Shown: one piece after another, positions 1-7,689 of the stretch | Layout of the letters: each line of letters starts with the position of its first letter | Numbering within the stretch: position 1 is the stretch's first letter | Assembly: GCF_014641455.1 (NCBI RefSeq) | Contig: NZ_BMHT01000006.1 | Location: 62,001 to 126,000, forward strand | Length of the DNA: 64,000 nt | Source of the DNA: Hymenobacter cavernae | GTDB taxonomy: Bacteria > Bacteroidota > Bacteroidia > Cytophagales > Hymenobacteraceae | Reading direction: 5' to 3' | Translations under genes and position numbers: made by a program | Notes under the pieces: generated by a model | Databases searched by the model: none | What the model was told of the DNA's origin: nothing | The model's input: the letters and a program-made list of their open reading frames with translations, nothing else

Positions 1-15
1 TTCTGTGAATCGCCA

Positions 16-297
16 CTACGCGAGTATATCCTGATACTCAGCGTGGTGGCGCTTTACGTAAGCAGCCATAAACTCGCAGCTCGTTTGCACACGTAGCTGA
101 TTTTCGCGGGCGAAGGTCAGTCCGGCTTCGGCCAGCGCCTCACCGATACCCTGGCCGCGCAGGTTTTCATCCACGTAGGTGTGCACGAAATCGATTAGGT
201 CGCTGGTGGGCTGGCTGTAGGCTAGCTCTGACTCGTAGCCGTCGAGCGTGGCGTAGAAAGTTTGCTCGGATTTACTGTGTCGGATAGTAGGTTTCAT
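16..297 (-). CDS. GNAT-like N-acetyltransferase (short YjdJ type)
   Basis: This encodes a 93-residue protein that resembles the small single-domain GCN5-related acetyltransferases. The segment HTYVDENLRGQGIGEALAEA carries the acetyl-CoA pyrophosphate loop, in which R/Q-x-x-G-x-G/A appears as RGQGIG, followed by a helix. The family is about 90-100 residues long, which matches a start at the internal ATG at position 297. A longer in-frame extension to 402 exists, but it looks unlike the family. The C-terminal Cys in QTSCEF is also typical of the short family. The substrate cannot be read from the sequence. It lies alone, divergent from the acidic protein at 485. Confidence 0.8.
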   Translation of the reverse strand: MKPTIRHSKSEQTFYATLDGYESELAYSQPTSDLIDFVHTYVDENLRGQGIGEALAEAGLTFARENQLRVQTSCEFMAAYVKRHHAEYQDILA

Positions 298-484
298 GTA
301 GTAGAGAAGTTTGCTAGCAGGATATGCAGTTCTGGTGTCCGCAAATGGATTTGCAGCAGCATACGCACCCGCTTTGAAAATGGCCAATGTTTTTTGGAAC
401 ACCTGGCATAGCCGAAGCTAGCTGCCTTTGCGTAGAAAGAACGCCCGCCGGCACTTTTGCTTTTCTCACCTACTCCGAAACACG

Positions 485-958
485 ATGGAAACCAACGAAA
501 ATTCTTCTAAGTCTGATAAGTCGTCTGATTTTGATTTTAGCACTGGCGCCGAAAACCTTAAGGTTGGGCGCGACCTAGGTAAGCAGGACGGTGATGCTGG
601 AGAAGGGCAGCATCCGCATGTCGCCGGGCAGGATGCGGTTCCAAACACGGCTAGCGACACGCCTCACTACGGCACCTTTGGCGTACCTTCTGACCAAGGC
701 GAGGTGCTAGGCAGCGCCGGAAATAACCCACATGGCGCCGCCGCTCCCTCTACCACCGACCCTGATCAGCGGGGCAGCGTGCCGCAAAACCAAGACAACG
801 CCGACGTGCTCGACCATATCGACGACAGCTACAACGCCCAGCGCGAATCGTACCGCCGCGATGACCCACGCTATGGTGGTGGCACCAGAAACTGGCCCAC
901 TAACGAGCCTGCCAATCGCACTACCGAAGGCCCTGACCCAAACGAGGATAATATTTAG
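485..958 (+). CDS. Acidic low-complexity hydrophilic protein, paralogue of the gene at 11835
   Basis: This is a 157-residue protein of unknown function, rich in Asp, Gly, Asn and Pro, with no hydrophobic segment. It looks soluble and disordered. Three blocks recur in the same order in the protein at 11835-12203: YGTFGVP (YGEFGNP there), QRGSVPQNQD (QRGHVEQNQD there) and DPRYGGGT (DPRYGSGT there). They are therefore paralogues. The ATG at 485 is preferred over 428 because similarity and composition begin there. The composition resembles hydrophilin or stress-type proteins, but that is only a guess. Confidence 0.75.
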   Translation: METNENSSKSDKSSDFDFSTGAENLKVGRDLGKQDGDAGEGQHPHVAGQDAVPNTASDTPHYGTFGVPSDQGEVLGSAGNNPHGAAAPSTTDPDQRGSVPQNQDNADVLDHIDDSYNAQRESYRRDDPRYGGGTRNWPTNEPANRTTEGPDPNEDNI

Positions 959-960
959 TG

Positions 961-1119
961 TCTGAACCCCGGATTCCACGGATTTTGTGGGCTATTGATA
1001 ACCTATTGGGTCAACAGAAAAGCCTTTCCGCAAGCGGAAAGGCTTTTCTGTTTTAGGCTAGAAACAAAGCGGAAGCGAATCGGAACCGTCCACAAAATCC
1101 GTGGAATCCGGGGTTCAGA
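961..1119. repeat. Composite intergenic element: 30-bp inverted repeat flanking a terminator hairpin
   Basis: The 30 bases at 961-990 are the exact reverse complement of 1090-1119. Between them sits a 19-bp perfect hairpin (1013-1052). The right arm overlaps the stop codon (1115-1117) of the minus-strand receptor gene. Related arms with the core ATCCGTGGAATCCG and a terminal GGTTCAGA recur at 20665-20846 and, more diverged, at 25124-25356. Confidence 0.85.
1013..1052. terminator. Bidirectional intrinsic terminator hairpin
   Basis: A 19-bp perfect stem (1013-1031 with 1034-1052) has a 2-nt loop, an A-rich start and a T-rich end on both strands. It lies between the convergent genes at 485-958 and 1115-3220. 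Confidence 0.85.
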
Positions 1120-3220
1120 TTTTCCAGCCCAGGGTCACACCACCATAGTAATTGCGGCCGGGCGCGGGCTGGAAGTACCGCCTACCAAAGGCATTCAGGT
1201 CGTTGCCGAGGCTGTAGCGCCGGCCTAGTGCATTCTCAATACCGGCGTAAATGTCGGTTTCTAAGTGGCTGAGCAGGGTGCGGCGCCAGCCTGCGCGCGT
1301 GCCAAAGGTCCAGTAGCCGGTGGCATAGTCGGTGTTAGCATCGTTGAGCGGAATGCGCGCCTGATGGCTGACGGTTGGGTTCAGGTAAAAACCTAACCGA
1401 TGGCTCGCATCGAGGCCAGCGGTCAGGGTTTGCGGGGCGGTGCCGGTCAGGCGCTTACCGCTGTTGTCCTGGTCATTGTTTTGGTAGCTACCGAAGCGGA
1501 AGTGGTTATAAGCAAAGCTAGCCCACGCTCGCAAGCCGTACTGCGTCGGGACTTGGCCAGGGTCAGCAGACGTACCTAGGTTTTGCCGCCACAGCCAGCC
1601 GCTCACGGCTGCTTCTATGCCCCGCTGTCGGGTGTTGCCGGAGTTGAAAAACACACTTGTGCCGGCATCGGTGGTTCGTGTGACGATGGTTTGCCGCAAG
1701 CGGAAATCAAACAAAGCTAGGTCGAACGTGAGGCGGTTGTTGAAGGCCGTGCCCTTGGCACCTAGCTCGTAGCTGGTGCCGCGTTCGGCCTGCAAAGCCC
1801 GGTTCAGGCTGCCGTCGGAAGGTCGGATTTCTTCGTCGGTAGGGGGCGAAAAGCCGCTGCTGACACTGGCGTAGGCCGAAATACGCGGTGTCAGCTCCTT
1901 GAGCAGCGCTAGCCGCGGCGACACCTGCGGCTGGAAGTCGCGCTCAAACTGGTAGTTGTTGGGCTGCTTAGCCGCATCCGAAATGCGCGCAATGCGGTAG
2001 CGCTGGCGGTTGTAGCTGGCCGCTGCGGTAGCCAGAAAGCCGGCCGGCAATTCTAGCTCCGCTTGCCCAAACACGAACCCCGCCGCCGTCCGGATTTCGT
2101 CGTCGTAGCGCAACGCGGCGGGCGTGCCACCTAGGTTCTGGTAGTTGCGCGAATCCTCGAAGCTATTCTGTAGCTCAGCGCCGGCGCTCAGGCGCAGCAC
2201 GCGTCCGGCTATGGCGGTGCGGTAGTTGAAGCTGGAGCGTCCGCCCCAACCAACTCCCGTATTTCGCTCAAAATCGACCAGATATGGCGTTTTAATAGTT
2301 ATAGCCGACGTGTAGAGCGTCGTTTTGTTGGAGAAACGGTCGGAGAAACGATATTCCTGACTTACACCCAGCAAGGCGGTTCGCGAGGCATAGGAGGCTT
2401 TCTGCGCAACCGTACCCGGCGCCGTAGCCGTGCCCGGCCGGGCCTGCCGTGGGTTCTGCTCGTATTGGGCCCGTGTGAGGCCGCCCGGCAGCTGGTAGTC
2501 GATATCGGTATACAGCCCGTGTACGGCGATGGTGCGCTTCTCGGAAGGCGTAAACTCGCCATCCAACGCAAATACGTCGCGGCGCAGAGCGCTTTGCTCC
2601 CGGTAGCCATCCACGGATTGACGCACATACTGCACCCGCAGCGAGCTGGTGGCAGTGCCACTTTCGGCTACTACGGAGTAGCGCTGCAACCCAAAGCTCC
2701 CGGCCGTGAAACCCACCTGGGCCCTGGCCTCACCTGGTGCAGGCTTGCGGTTACTGAACAAGATGACGCCGCCCGTACCAGCGCCGTACACGCTGCCGGC
2801 CGGTCCTTTTATCACCTCAATCCGCCCGATGATGGCCGGATCGAGCAAGTTAAGTTGCGTAGTGCCAGCTGCTTCCGTAAATGGAATATCGTTGTAGTAC
2901 ACCTTCACGTTGCGCACGCCAAAGGGCGAACGAAGCGTGCTGCCCCGCACGCTGATGCGGTAGCTCGCCGTGGCTCGTTCTTCCAGTCGCACGCCAGGCA
3001 GCGTGTTTACGGCTTGGGTGAGCGAGGTTTGGTTGAAACGGCCAATGGTAGCGGCATCGACTACGCCGATGGCGGCGGCCGTGCGGCGCAACGGCAGGCG
3101 GGTGCCGTAGCCGGTCACCACGGTTTCGGGCAGCCGCACGGTGCGCGTGGTGTCGGGCGCGGGCGTCTGGGCAAAGGCGGTAATCGGCAGCAGAAGCAGC
3201 AGATAGTAGTGTTGGGGCAT
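1115..3220 (-). CDS. TonB-dependent outer-membrane receptor (FecA-like)
   Basis: This 701-residue outer-membrane receptor probably imports a ferric chelate or similar ligand, using energy from TonB. A signal peptide (MPQHYYLLLLLPITAFAQ) begins at the ATG at 3220, so the upstream in-frame extension to 3298 is not used. It is followed by a plug domain at about residues 30-170, with LPGVRLEERA and IEVIKGPAGSVYGAGTGGVI, and a long beta-barrel ending in an aromatic-rich C-terminus (YYGGVTLGWKI). There is no N-terminal carboxypeptidase-regulatory-like domain, unlike the receptor at 59529. The gene is monocistronic and ends inside the inverted repeat at 1090-1119. The substrate is not determined. 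Confidence 0.9.
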   Translation of the reverse strand: MPQHYYLLLLLPITAFAQTPAPDTTRTVRLPETVVTGYGTRLPLRRTAAAIGVVDAATIGRFNQTSLTQAVNTLPGVRLEERATASYRISVRGSTLRSPFGVRNVKVYYNDIPFTEAAGTTQLNLLDPAIIGRIEVIKGPAGSVYGAGTGGVILFSNRKPAPGEARAQVGFTAGSFGLQRYSVVAESGTATSSLRVQYVRQSVDGYREQSALRRDVFALDGEFTPSEKRTIAVHGLYTDIDYQLPGGLTRAQYEQNPRQARPGTATAPGTVAQKASYASRTALLGVSQEYRFSDRFSNKTTLYTSAITIKTPYLVDFERNTGVGWGGRSSFNYRTAIAGRVLRLSAGAELQNSFEDSRNYQNLGGTPAALRYDDEIRTAAGFVFGQAELELPAGFLATAAASYNRQRYRIARISDAAKQPNNYQFERDFQPQVSPRLALLKELTPRISAYASVSSGFSPPTDEEIRPSDGSLNRALQAERGTSYELGAKGTAFNNRLTFDLALFDFRLRQTIVTRTTDAGTSVFFNSGNTRQRGIEAAVSGWLWRQNLGTSADPGQVPTQYGLRAWASFAYNHFRFGSYQNNDQDNSGKRLTGTAPQTLTAGLDASHRLGFYLNPTVSHQARIPLNDANTDYATGYWTFGTRAGWRRTLLSHLETDIYAGIENALGRRYSLGNDLNAFGRRYFQPAPGRNYYGGVTLGWKI

Positions 3221-3351
3221 CAAGCAGGAAACAAAGTATGTTCTGCCCAACGGGAAGCCAGCTGATTTGTTCGTATTCTGTGCGTGTTCTGGTTCCACCC
3301 CCGACCTGCACTCGTTTTCGTTACCTTGTTATAATCTAGCTTTTCACTCCA

Positions 3352-3636
3352 ATGAAACAATATCTCACCCCGCAGGTGCTAGCCGCTCTCCAGCAGCTCC
3401 CAACTTCCGACGCCCCTGCTCCTACTACCCTGGCCACCACGCTCGACGAGCTACGCCAGCGCGCCGTCGCCCTCGACGACAAGTTCACGGACCTTTCACT
3501 GGATGAAATCGAAGCTCAGCTGCAAAGCATCTTCGACGATGATACCTGGACGCAACAGCACCTTTCCGCCGTGCCGGAGCAGGTAGCGCACCGCTACACG
3601 TATGTGTATGTGAATCAGTCGCTGCTTGGAGAATAA
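3352..3636 (+). CDS. Hypothetical protein, 94 residues
   Basis: A short soluble protein that I do not recognise. It has an N-terminal stretch rich in Leu, Pro and Thr, then a predicted helical acidic middle (LSLDEIEAQLQSIFDDDTW), and ends with HRYTYVYVNQSLLGE. It has normal local codon usage and a plausible ATG 130 bases downstream of the divergent receptor gene. No signal peptide or membrane segment is visible. Confidence 0.6.
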   Translation: MKQYLTPQVLAALQQLPTSDAPAPTTLATTLDELRQRAVALDDKFTDLSLDEIEAQLQSIFDDDTWTQQHLSAVPEQVAHRYTYVYVNQSLLGE

Positions 3637-3765
3637 AGCTAGGTTTAGCTGTCGTGGCGAAGCGCTCTGTAGATATTTCTGCCACTTAACCTAGCATCCG
3701 TGTGGAAAATGGCACGGCTGGGCATCACCTAGCTGTACAGGTCCAAACTCACTACTTCCACACGT

Positions 3766-4302
3766 ATGTACTTTCCTCGTCGTTATCGTCGCAAGCTGCT
3801 GTTTCCGCCGGGACTGCTGGCGCTGGGGTTTCTGTTGCTGCTCGGGTGTATGCAGATTGCTAGAAATAAAAAGCTTCAAACTCAGCATGTTTTAAAGCTC
3901 ACTATCATGCCACGCTGTGATGGATCCCCCTCTTTCTTTGATGATGGCTCTGCTTCTCGCTGGTGCTACACGCAACAAGAAATTGAAGCACTGAGGATTT
4001 GGCATGACTACACCTTTACTAATCACGCTTTTTCCAACCGGTGGACAATTCAAGCGGCTCAACAATCCCTGTATAGACTTCGAAAATATCCTAACTCTGT
4101 TAACGGCATCAGATTTCGCTTCTACTCGGGTGCATCATACAGTGATGTAGTCAGGGTCTTGGATATGTTAACAAGAAATAACTGGCATCAATACGCTGTT
4201 GATAATCGTGGTAAAACACTTACTATTTACGTCCTTACGGAGGAACCTGAATCCGAATACAGTCCTAAATACATTGATAATTGTCTTCCTAACTTCTTGT
4301 AA
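3766..4302 (+). CDS. Hypothetical membrane-anchored protein, possibly a degenerate ExbD/TolR-like
   Basis: A 178-residue protein with a basic N-terminus (RRYRRK) and one hydrophobic segment at about residues 12-29 ending at a Cys. The rest is predicted to be exported. The C-terminal part, with VNGIRFRFY and YSDVVRVLDMLTRNNW, recalls the periplasmic half of ExbD/TolR, where a Y-x-x-V-V-x-V-L/M-D-x-L helix is typical. The expected transmembrane Asp is absent, so this is only a weak resemblance. Base composition from about 3870 onward is clearly more AT-rich than the neighbours, which suggests transfer or relaxed selection. Confidence 0.5.
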   Translation: MYFPRRYRRKLLFPPGLLALGFLLLLGCMQIARNKKLQTQHVLKLTIMPRCDGSPSFFDDGSASRWCYTQQEIEALRIWHDYTFTNHAFSNRWTIQAAQQSLYRLRKYPNSVNGIRFRFYSGASYSDVVRVLDMLTRNNWHQYAVDNRGKTLTIYVLTEEPESEYSPKYIDNCLPNFL

Positions 4303-4440
4303 ACTGTGGTCATCCACTTTGGCGTAGCTCTCTCTACCTGCTCCTGCTCCTAGCCCTAATTTCCATCTGGAAAATCGCGAAGCCCGCAACCTAGCTTTCG
4401 CCGTACGCATCTTTAGAACCGCAGCCGCAAACCTGCGTTA

Positions 4441-4480
4441 CGAGCCGACTAGGGCTACCTAGGTCGGCTTCGTCCTTTTT
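4441..4480 (+). promoter_or_regulatory. GC-rich hairpin with T-run directly before dctA
   Basis: GCCGAC (4444-4449) can pair with GTCGGC (4463-4468), with a copy of ACCTAGGT in the 3' half. Five Ts follow at 4476-4480, and the ATG of the symporter is at 4490. It could be the terminator of the preceding gene or a leader hairpin. The T-run is short, so support is weak. Confidence 0.35.
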
Positions 4481-4489
4481 ACCAGCAGC

Positions 4490-5848
4490 ATGAAAAAACT
4501 CACTTCCAACCTCACCTTTCAAGTCCTCACGGCTATTGCCCTCGGTATTGTCGTCGGGTCGCTGTTTCCCGGCTTCGGGGCGGCGCTGAAACCGGTGGGC
4601 GACACGTTCATCAACCTCATCAAAATGCTCATTGCGCCCATCATCTTCCTGACGGTGGTGCTCGGCATTGGCAGCATGGGCGACATGAAAAAGGTGGGCC
4701 GCGTGGGTGGCAAGGCGCTGCTGTACTTCGAAATCGTGACAACCCTAGCCCTGGCAATCGGTGTAACGGCGGCGAACCTAGCCAAGCCCGGCCACGGCAT
4801 CGATGCCCGCGCTTCGGTAGCGAGCCAAGGGGCGGCGCAAGCAGCCGAAGCCGCGAAGTACACCACGCAAGCCACCTCGGGCGGCATGGATTGGGTGGGG
4901 TTCATTACCCACATTGTGCCGCACAACGTGGTGGGCGCTTTTGCGGAGGGTGAAGTGCTGCAAGTGCTGCTGTTCGCGGTGCTGTTTGGTGTGGCTGTCA
5001 GCCGCTTACCCTCCAACTACAGTCAGCCGCTCATGCAGACCTTCGACCGGCTTTCGCACGCTATGTTCGGGGTGCTGGCCATCGTCATGAAGCTAGCTCC
5101 GCTGGGGGCGTTCGGCGGTATGGCTTTCACGATTGGCAAATACGGTATTGCCACGCTGCTGCCGCTGGCTAAGCTCATGCTGGTAGTTTATCTAACCATG
5201 TTCCTGTTCATTTTCGTGGTGCTGAACCTGATTATGCGGTTTTACGGGCTGAGTTTGTGGCGCTACCTAGGTTTTATCAAGGAGGAAATTCTGCTGGTGC
5301 TCGGCACTTCGTCGTCGGAGTCGGCCTTGCCGCGCATGATCGACAAGCTGGAGCGCCTGGGCTGCTCGCGCTCCGTCGCGGGCTTGGTCATTCCGACGGG
5401 CTATTCCTTCAACCTCGATGGCACTTCCATTTACCTGTCGATTGCGGTTATTTTTCTGGCGCAGGCTTTTGACATCTCGCTGTCGTTGGGGCAGGAATTG
5501 TCGCTCATTGGTATTCTGATGCTCACCTCGAAAGGCGCGGCGGGCGTGACGGGTTCGGGCTTTATCGTGCTGGCTTCTACCCTGGCGGCTACCAAAGTCA
5601 TTCCCGTAGAAGGCGTGGCGCTGCTGCTCGGCGTTGATCGGTTTATGTCGGAAGCACGGGCCATCACCAACGTCATCGGCAATGGCGTGGCTACTTTGGT
5701 TATTGCCAAGAGCGAGAATGAGTTCGACGAGGCGCGGCACCAACTGGCCCTGCAAGGCATGGCCGTACCCGCCGAACAGCTGGCCGAAACACCCACCCCT
5801 AAATCGAAAGCCGCTTTGCAGGAATATCAGTTTCCGCAGGAGAAATAA
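4490..5848 (+). CDS. dctA: Dicarboxylate/amino acid:cation symporter (DAACS family)
   Basis: This 452-residue inner-membrane secondary transporter imports C4-dicarboxylates or acidic amino acids with Na+ or H+. Family signatures are all present: SSSESALPRMIDKLERLG in the re-entrant HP1/TM7 region (with the serine-rich motif), GYSFNLDGTSIYLS, LLTSKGAAGVTGSGF in the HP2 loop, and DRFMSEARAITNVIGNG in TM8 with the substrate-binding Asp, Arg and Asn. The length is normal for the family. DctA and GltP cannot be separated from sequence alone. The malate/succinate type would fit with the TCA genes nearby (aconitase, sdh), but these are not in one operon. Confidence 0.9.
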   Translation: MKKLTSNLTFQVLTAIALGIVVGSLFPGFGAALKPVGDTFINLIKMLIAPIIFLTVVLGIGSMGDMKKVGRVGGKALLYFEIVTTLALAIGVTAANLAKPGHGIDARASVASQGAAQAAEAAKYTTQATSGGMDWVGFITHIVPHNVVGAFAEGEVLQVLLFAVLFGVAVSRLPSNYSQPLMQTFDRLSHAMFGVLAIVMKLAPLGAFGGMAFTIGKYGIATLLPLAKLMLVVYLTMFLFIFVVLNLIMRFYGLSLWRYLGFIKEEILLVLGTSSSESALPRMIDKLERLGCSRSVAGLVIPTGYSFNLDGTSIYLSIAVIFLAQAFDISLSLGQELSLIGILMLTSKGAAGVTGSGFIVLASTLAATKVIPVEGVALLLGVDRFMSEARAITNVIGNGVATLVIAKSENEFDEARHQLALQGMAVPAEQLAETPTPKSKAALQEYQFPQEK

Positions 5849-5919
5849 ACCTACCTTTTGTGTTTGGGTGTTGTTGCCGCACGTTTCTACCACTCAGCGT
5901 AGCACAACCTTAGCTTATC

Positions 5920-6474
5920 ATGCCCACGCTCTCCCCCGACCTCCGCAAAGCCCTGCTCAACCTGCCCCAGAAAGAAAAAGACCAACTGCTCACCCGCCTC
6001 GTCAGCCAGGATGCCGTGCTGACCGAGCAGCTAGCCTACCGCCTGCTAGAAGGCCCCGACGCCCTTGAAGACCGCCGCCAGGCATTGCGCACGCAGATTG
6101 ACGACCCGGTGCGCGGCTTTCACCAAACTCCTAATGATCTGCTGGTTATTGTGCGGCAGCTGCAAGCCCGTATCGGCTACCACGCCAGAATCACGGGCGA
6201 TACGCTCGGCGAAGTGGAACTGACAGTGCGGCTGCTTAGTCGCGTGTTTGAGCATCAGCCCGCCTGCGTAGCGCGCCTGCACGGCCCCACACAGCCGTTG
6301 CTTCAGCACCTAGCCAAGCGTACCCACGACGTTCTGCGCCAAGCCGATAAGCTCCACCCCGATTACCACATAGAGCTAGCTCCGCCGGTGAACGAACTGC
6401 TAGAACGCTTGTGGCAATCGGCAGTGGCACCGCTGGCCCGTGAGCTAGGTGTGCCGCGCCAATGGGGCGTCTGA
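5920..6474 (+). CDS. Hypothetical protein, mostly helical, 184 residues
   Basis: I do not recognise this soluble protein. It is Leu, Gln, Arg and His rich and predicted almost entirely alpha-helical. A well-defined middle (LLVIVRQLQARIGYHARITG and EVELTVRLLSRVFEHQP) may form a helical bundle. There is no signal peptide and no cysteine cluster. It follows the symporter after a 71-base gap on the same strand, so the two could be co-transcribed. Confidence 0.7.
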   Translation: MPTLSPDLRKALLNLPQKEKDQLLTRLVSQDAVLTEQLAYRLLEGPDALEDRRQALRTQIDDPVRGFHQTPNDLLVIVRQLQARIGYHARITGDTLGEVELTVRLLSRVFEHQPACVARLHGPTQPLLQHLAKRTHDVLRQADKLHPDYHIELAPPVNELLERLWQSAVAPLARELGVPRQWGV

Positions 6475-6596
6475 AAGCGCTATTCTGCTGGGTGGCGGCA
6501 TCCTTTAGCCTGCAAAATCAGTACAAACAGCTAGACTGATTTTCCGCCTGTTGGCGCCGGCCTTTTGCCGCCGGTACCAACCTAGCTATATCCGCC

Positions 6597-6902
6597 ATGA
6601 CCTACACTCCGCACCCCGAACACATGCGTGCGCCGCAACTCAACGAGCACGAGCTTCACCAAGCCCTCGAAGAGCTAACGGCCAAAATCAAGATTCTCCA
6701 AAATCGCGCCCATACTACTACCGCGCATTCCGAAGCCACGTACCACGAGCACATTGCGGCCCTGGAAGTGAAACGCGCCAAGCTAGCTCAGCAGCTCGGG
6801 TCGGTGCAGGAAATAAAGACATCCTCGTCTGAGCCGAGCACCTGGGATGAAATCCGCCGAGGCATCGACAACCTGCGCAAGGACCTGCAAAACCTGTTCT
6901 AA
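6597..6902 (+). CDS. Small coiled-coil hypothetical protein
   Basis: A 101-residue charged helical protein with heptad-like spacing in HELHQALEELTAKIKILQ and HIAALEVKRAKLAQQLGS, so probably a coiled-coil hairpin. It ends in a second helix (GIDNLRKDLQNLF). Its size and charge resemble small helical stress-related proteins, but no specific family is claimed. ACCTAGCT lies just before the start. The stop is 10 bases before the start of the lipoprotein gene at 6913, which suggests an operon. Confidence 0.65.
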   Translation: MTYTPHPEHMRAPQLNEHELHQALEELTAKIKILQNRAHTTTAHSEATYHEHIAALEVKRAKLAQQLGSVQEIKTSSSEPSTWDEIRRGIDNLRKDLQNLF

Positions 6903-6912
6903 CCCCTGGTTT

Positions 6913-7227
6913 ATGAAAAATTATATTCTCTCGGTTGCCATTGCAGCCAGCTGCTTTTTGGCGGGCTGCACAGCGCAAGAAAGCTACAAGAATGCCGAGG
7001 CTTGCGCGAAGGTCCAAATCGGGATGACCCAGGAACAGGTGCGCCACCTCATGGGCGAGCCCACCGGTCAGGACGACAAAAGCGGCAACGGTACCACTTG
7101 GTCGTATCTCTTCGGCAGTGCCACCGACACAACGCCTATTCGCATCGAGTTTGGGGCTGATGGCAAAGTGCAGGCAAAATCTTGTGCCCCTGAAGCTTCC
7201 GGCAAGGAGCGTCCTACCGGCAACTAA
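6913..7227 (+). CDS. SmpA/OmlA (BamE-like) domain lipoprotein
   Basis: This 104-residue lipoprotein has a signal peptide with a lipobox (FLAGC, Cys at residue 18) and a small BamE-like fold. VQIGMTQEQVRHLMGEPTG is the characteristic I-x-x-G-M-T-x-x-x-V-x-x-L-x-G-x-P signature of the SmpA/OmlA family. WSYLF and a beta hairpin (IRIEFGADGKVQAKSC) follow. Members associate with outer-membrane assembly or act as inhibitors, but this short stand-alone form may have another role. The ATG at 6913 is chosen because the signal peptide starts there. It overlaps no gene and ends 22 bases before a terminator. Confidence 0.8.
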   Translation: MKNYILSVAIAASCFLAGCTAQESYKNAEACAKVQIGMTQEQVRHLMGEPTGQDDKSGNGTTWSYLFGSATDTTPIRIEFGADGKVQAKSCAPEASGKERPTGN

Positions 7228-7248
7228 CACATTTATAGCTGTCCATTC

Positions 7249-7283
7249 AAAAGCCCCAATGCCCTCCGGCGTTGGGGCTTTTT
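7249..7283 (+). terminator. Intrinsic terminator
   Basis: AAAAGCCCCAA pairs with TTGGGGCTTTTT around a short GCC/GGC inner stem, ending in a T-run. It closes the 6597-7227 gene pair. Confidence 0.85.
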
Positions 7284-7689
7284 CGTGCCCACTACCTTCT
7301 CAGCTTCGCCCACACGTCCGTACAAACCTAGGTTCTCATCACACCCAACATCTTTAACCCTAGGGCTAGATTGCTTGCATCACCTTGCTCTTTATCAGCT
7401 TCTTAATTATGGACAACTGGCTGCAAGTTGCTAATTCTACGATTGAGCAAAATCTCTTTCATTCTGGGATAGTCCTATTTAATGTAAGCCAAAGCTCTCT
7501 TAAGAACATTCAATAACTTAGATATTAACCAAGATTACTCTTATAACTTTACCTATAAACAAGCATAATTGTGTAGAACACAGGCAAACTTGTAGGAAAG
7601 TAGGAGAATTGAATAAAATCAGGCAGACGGCACGAAAAATGTCTTCTTAAGCTCCTGAAACTGTATTCCTCCTATTCTTCCGCTCGTTT
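7284..7689. other. Long AT-rich upstream region of the subtilase gene
   Basis: About 400 bases carry no supportable gene. The part from 7380 to 7640 is noticeably AT-rich and probably holds the promoter and leader of the secreted peptidase. I cannot point to a clear TTG/TAnnTTTG pair. One ACCTAGGT occurs near 7327. Confidence 0.5.

Noticed and set aside
2465..3265. Plus-strand open frame opposite the TonB-dependent receptor
   Set aside because: It is antisense to a well-supported receptor gene and shows no domain, signal or family pattern; GC-rich genes produce such long shadow frames.
5267..5893. Open frame opposite dctA
   Set aside because: Antisense to conserved transporter sequence and Arg/Gln-rich without pattern.
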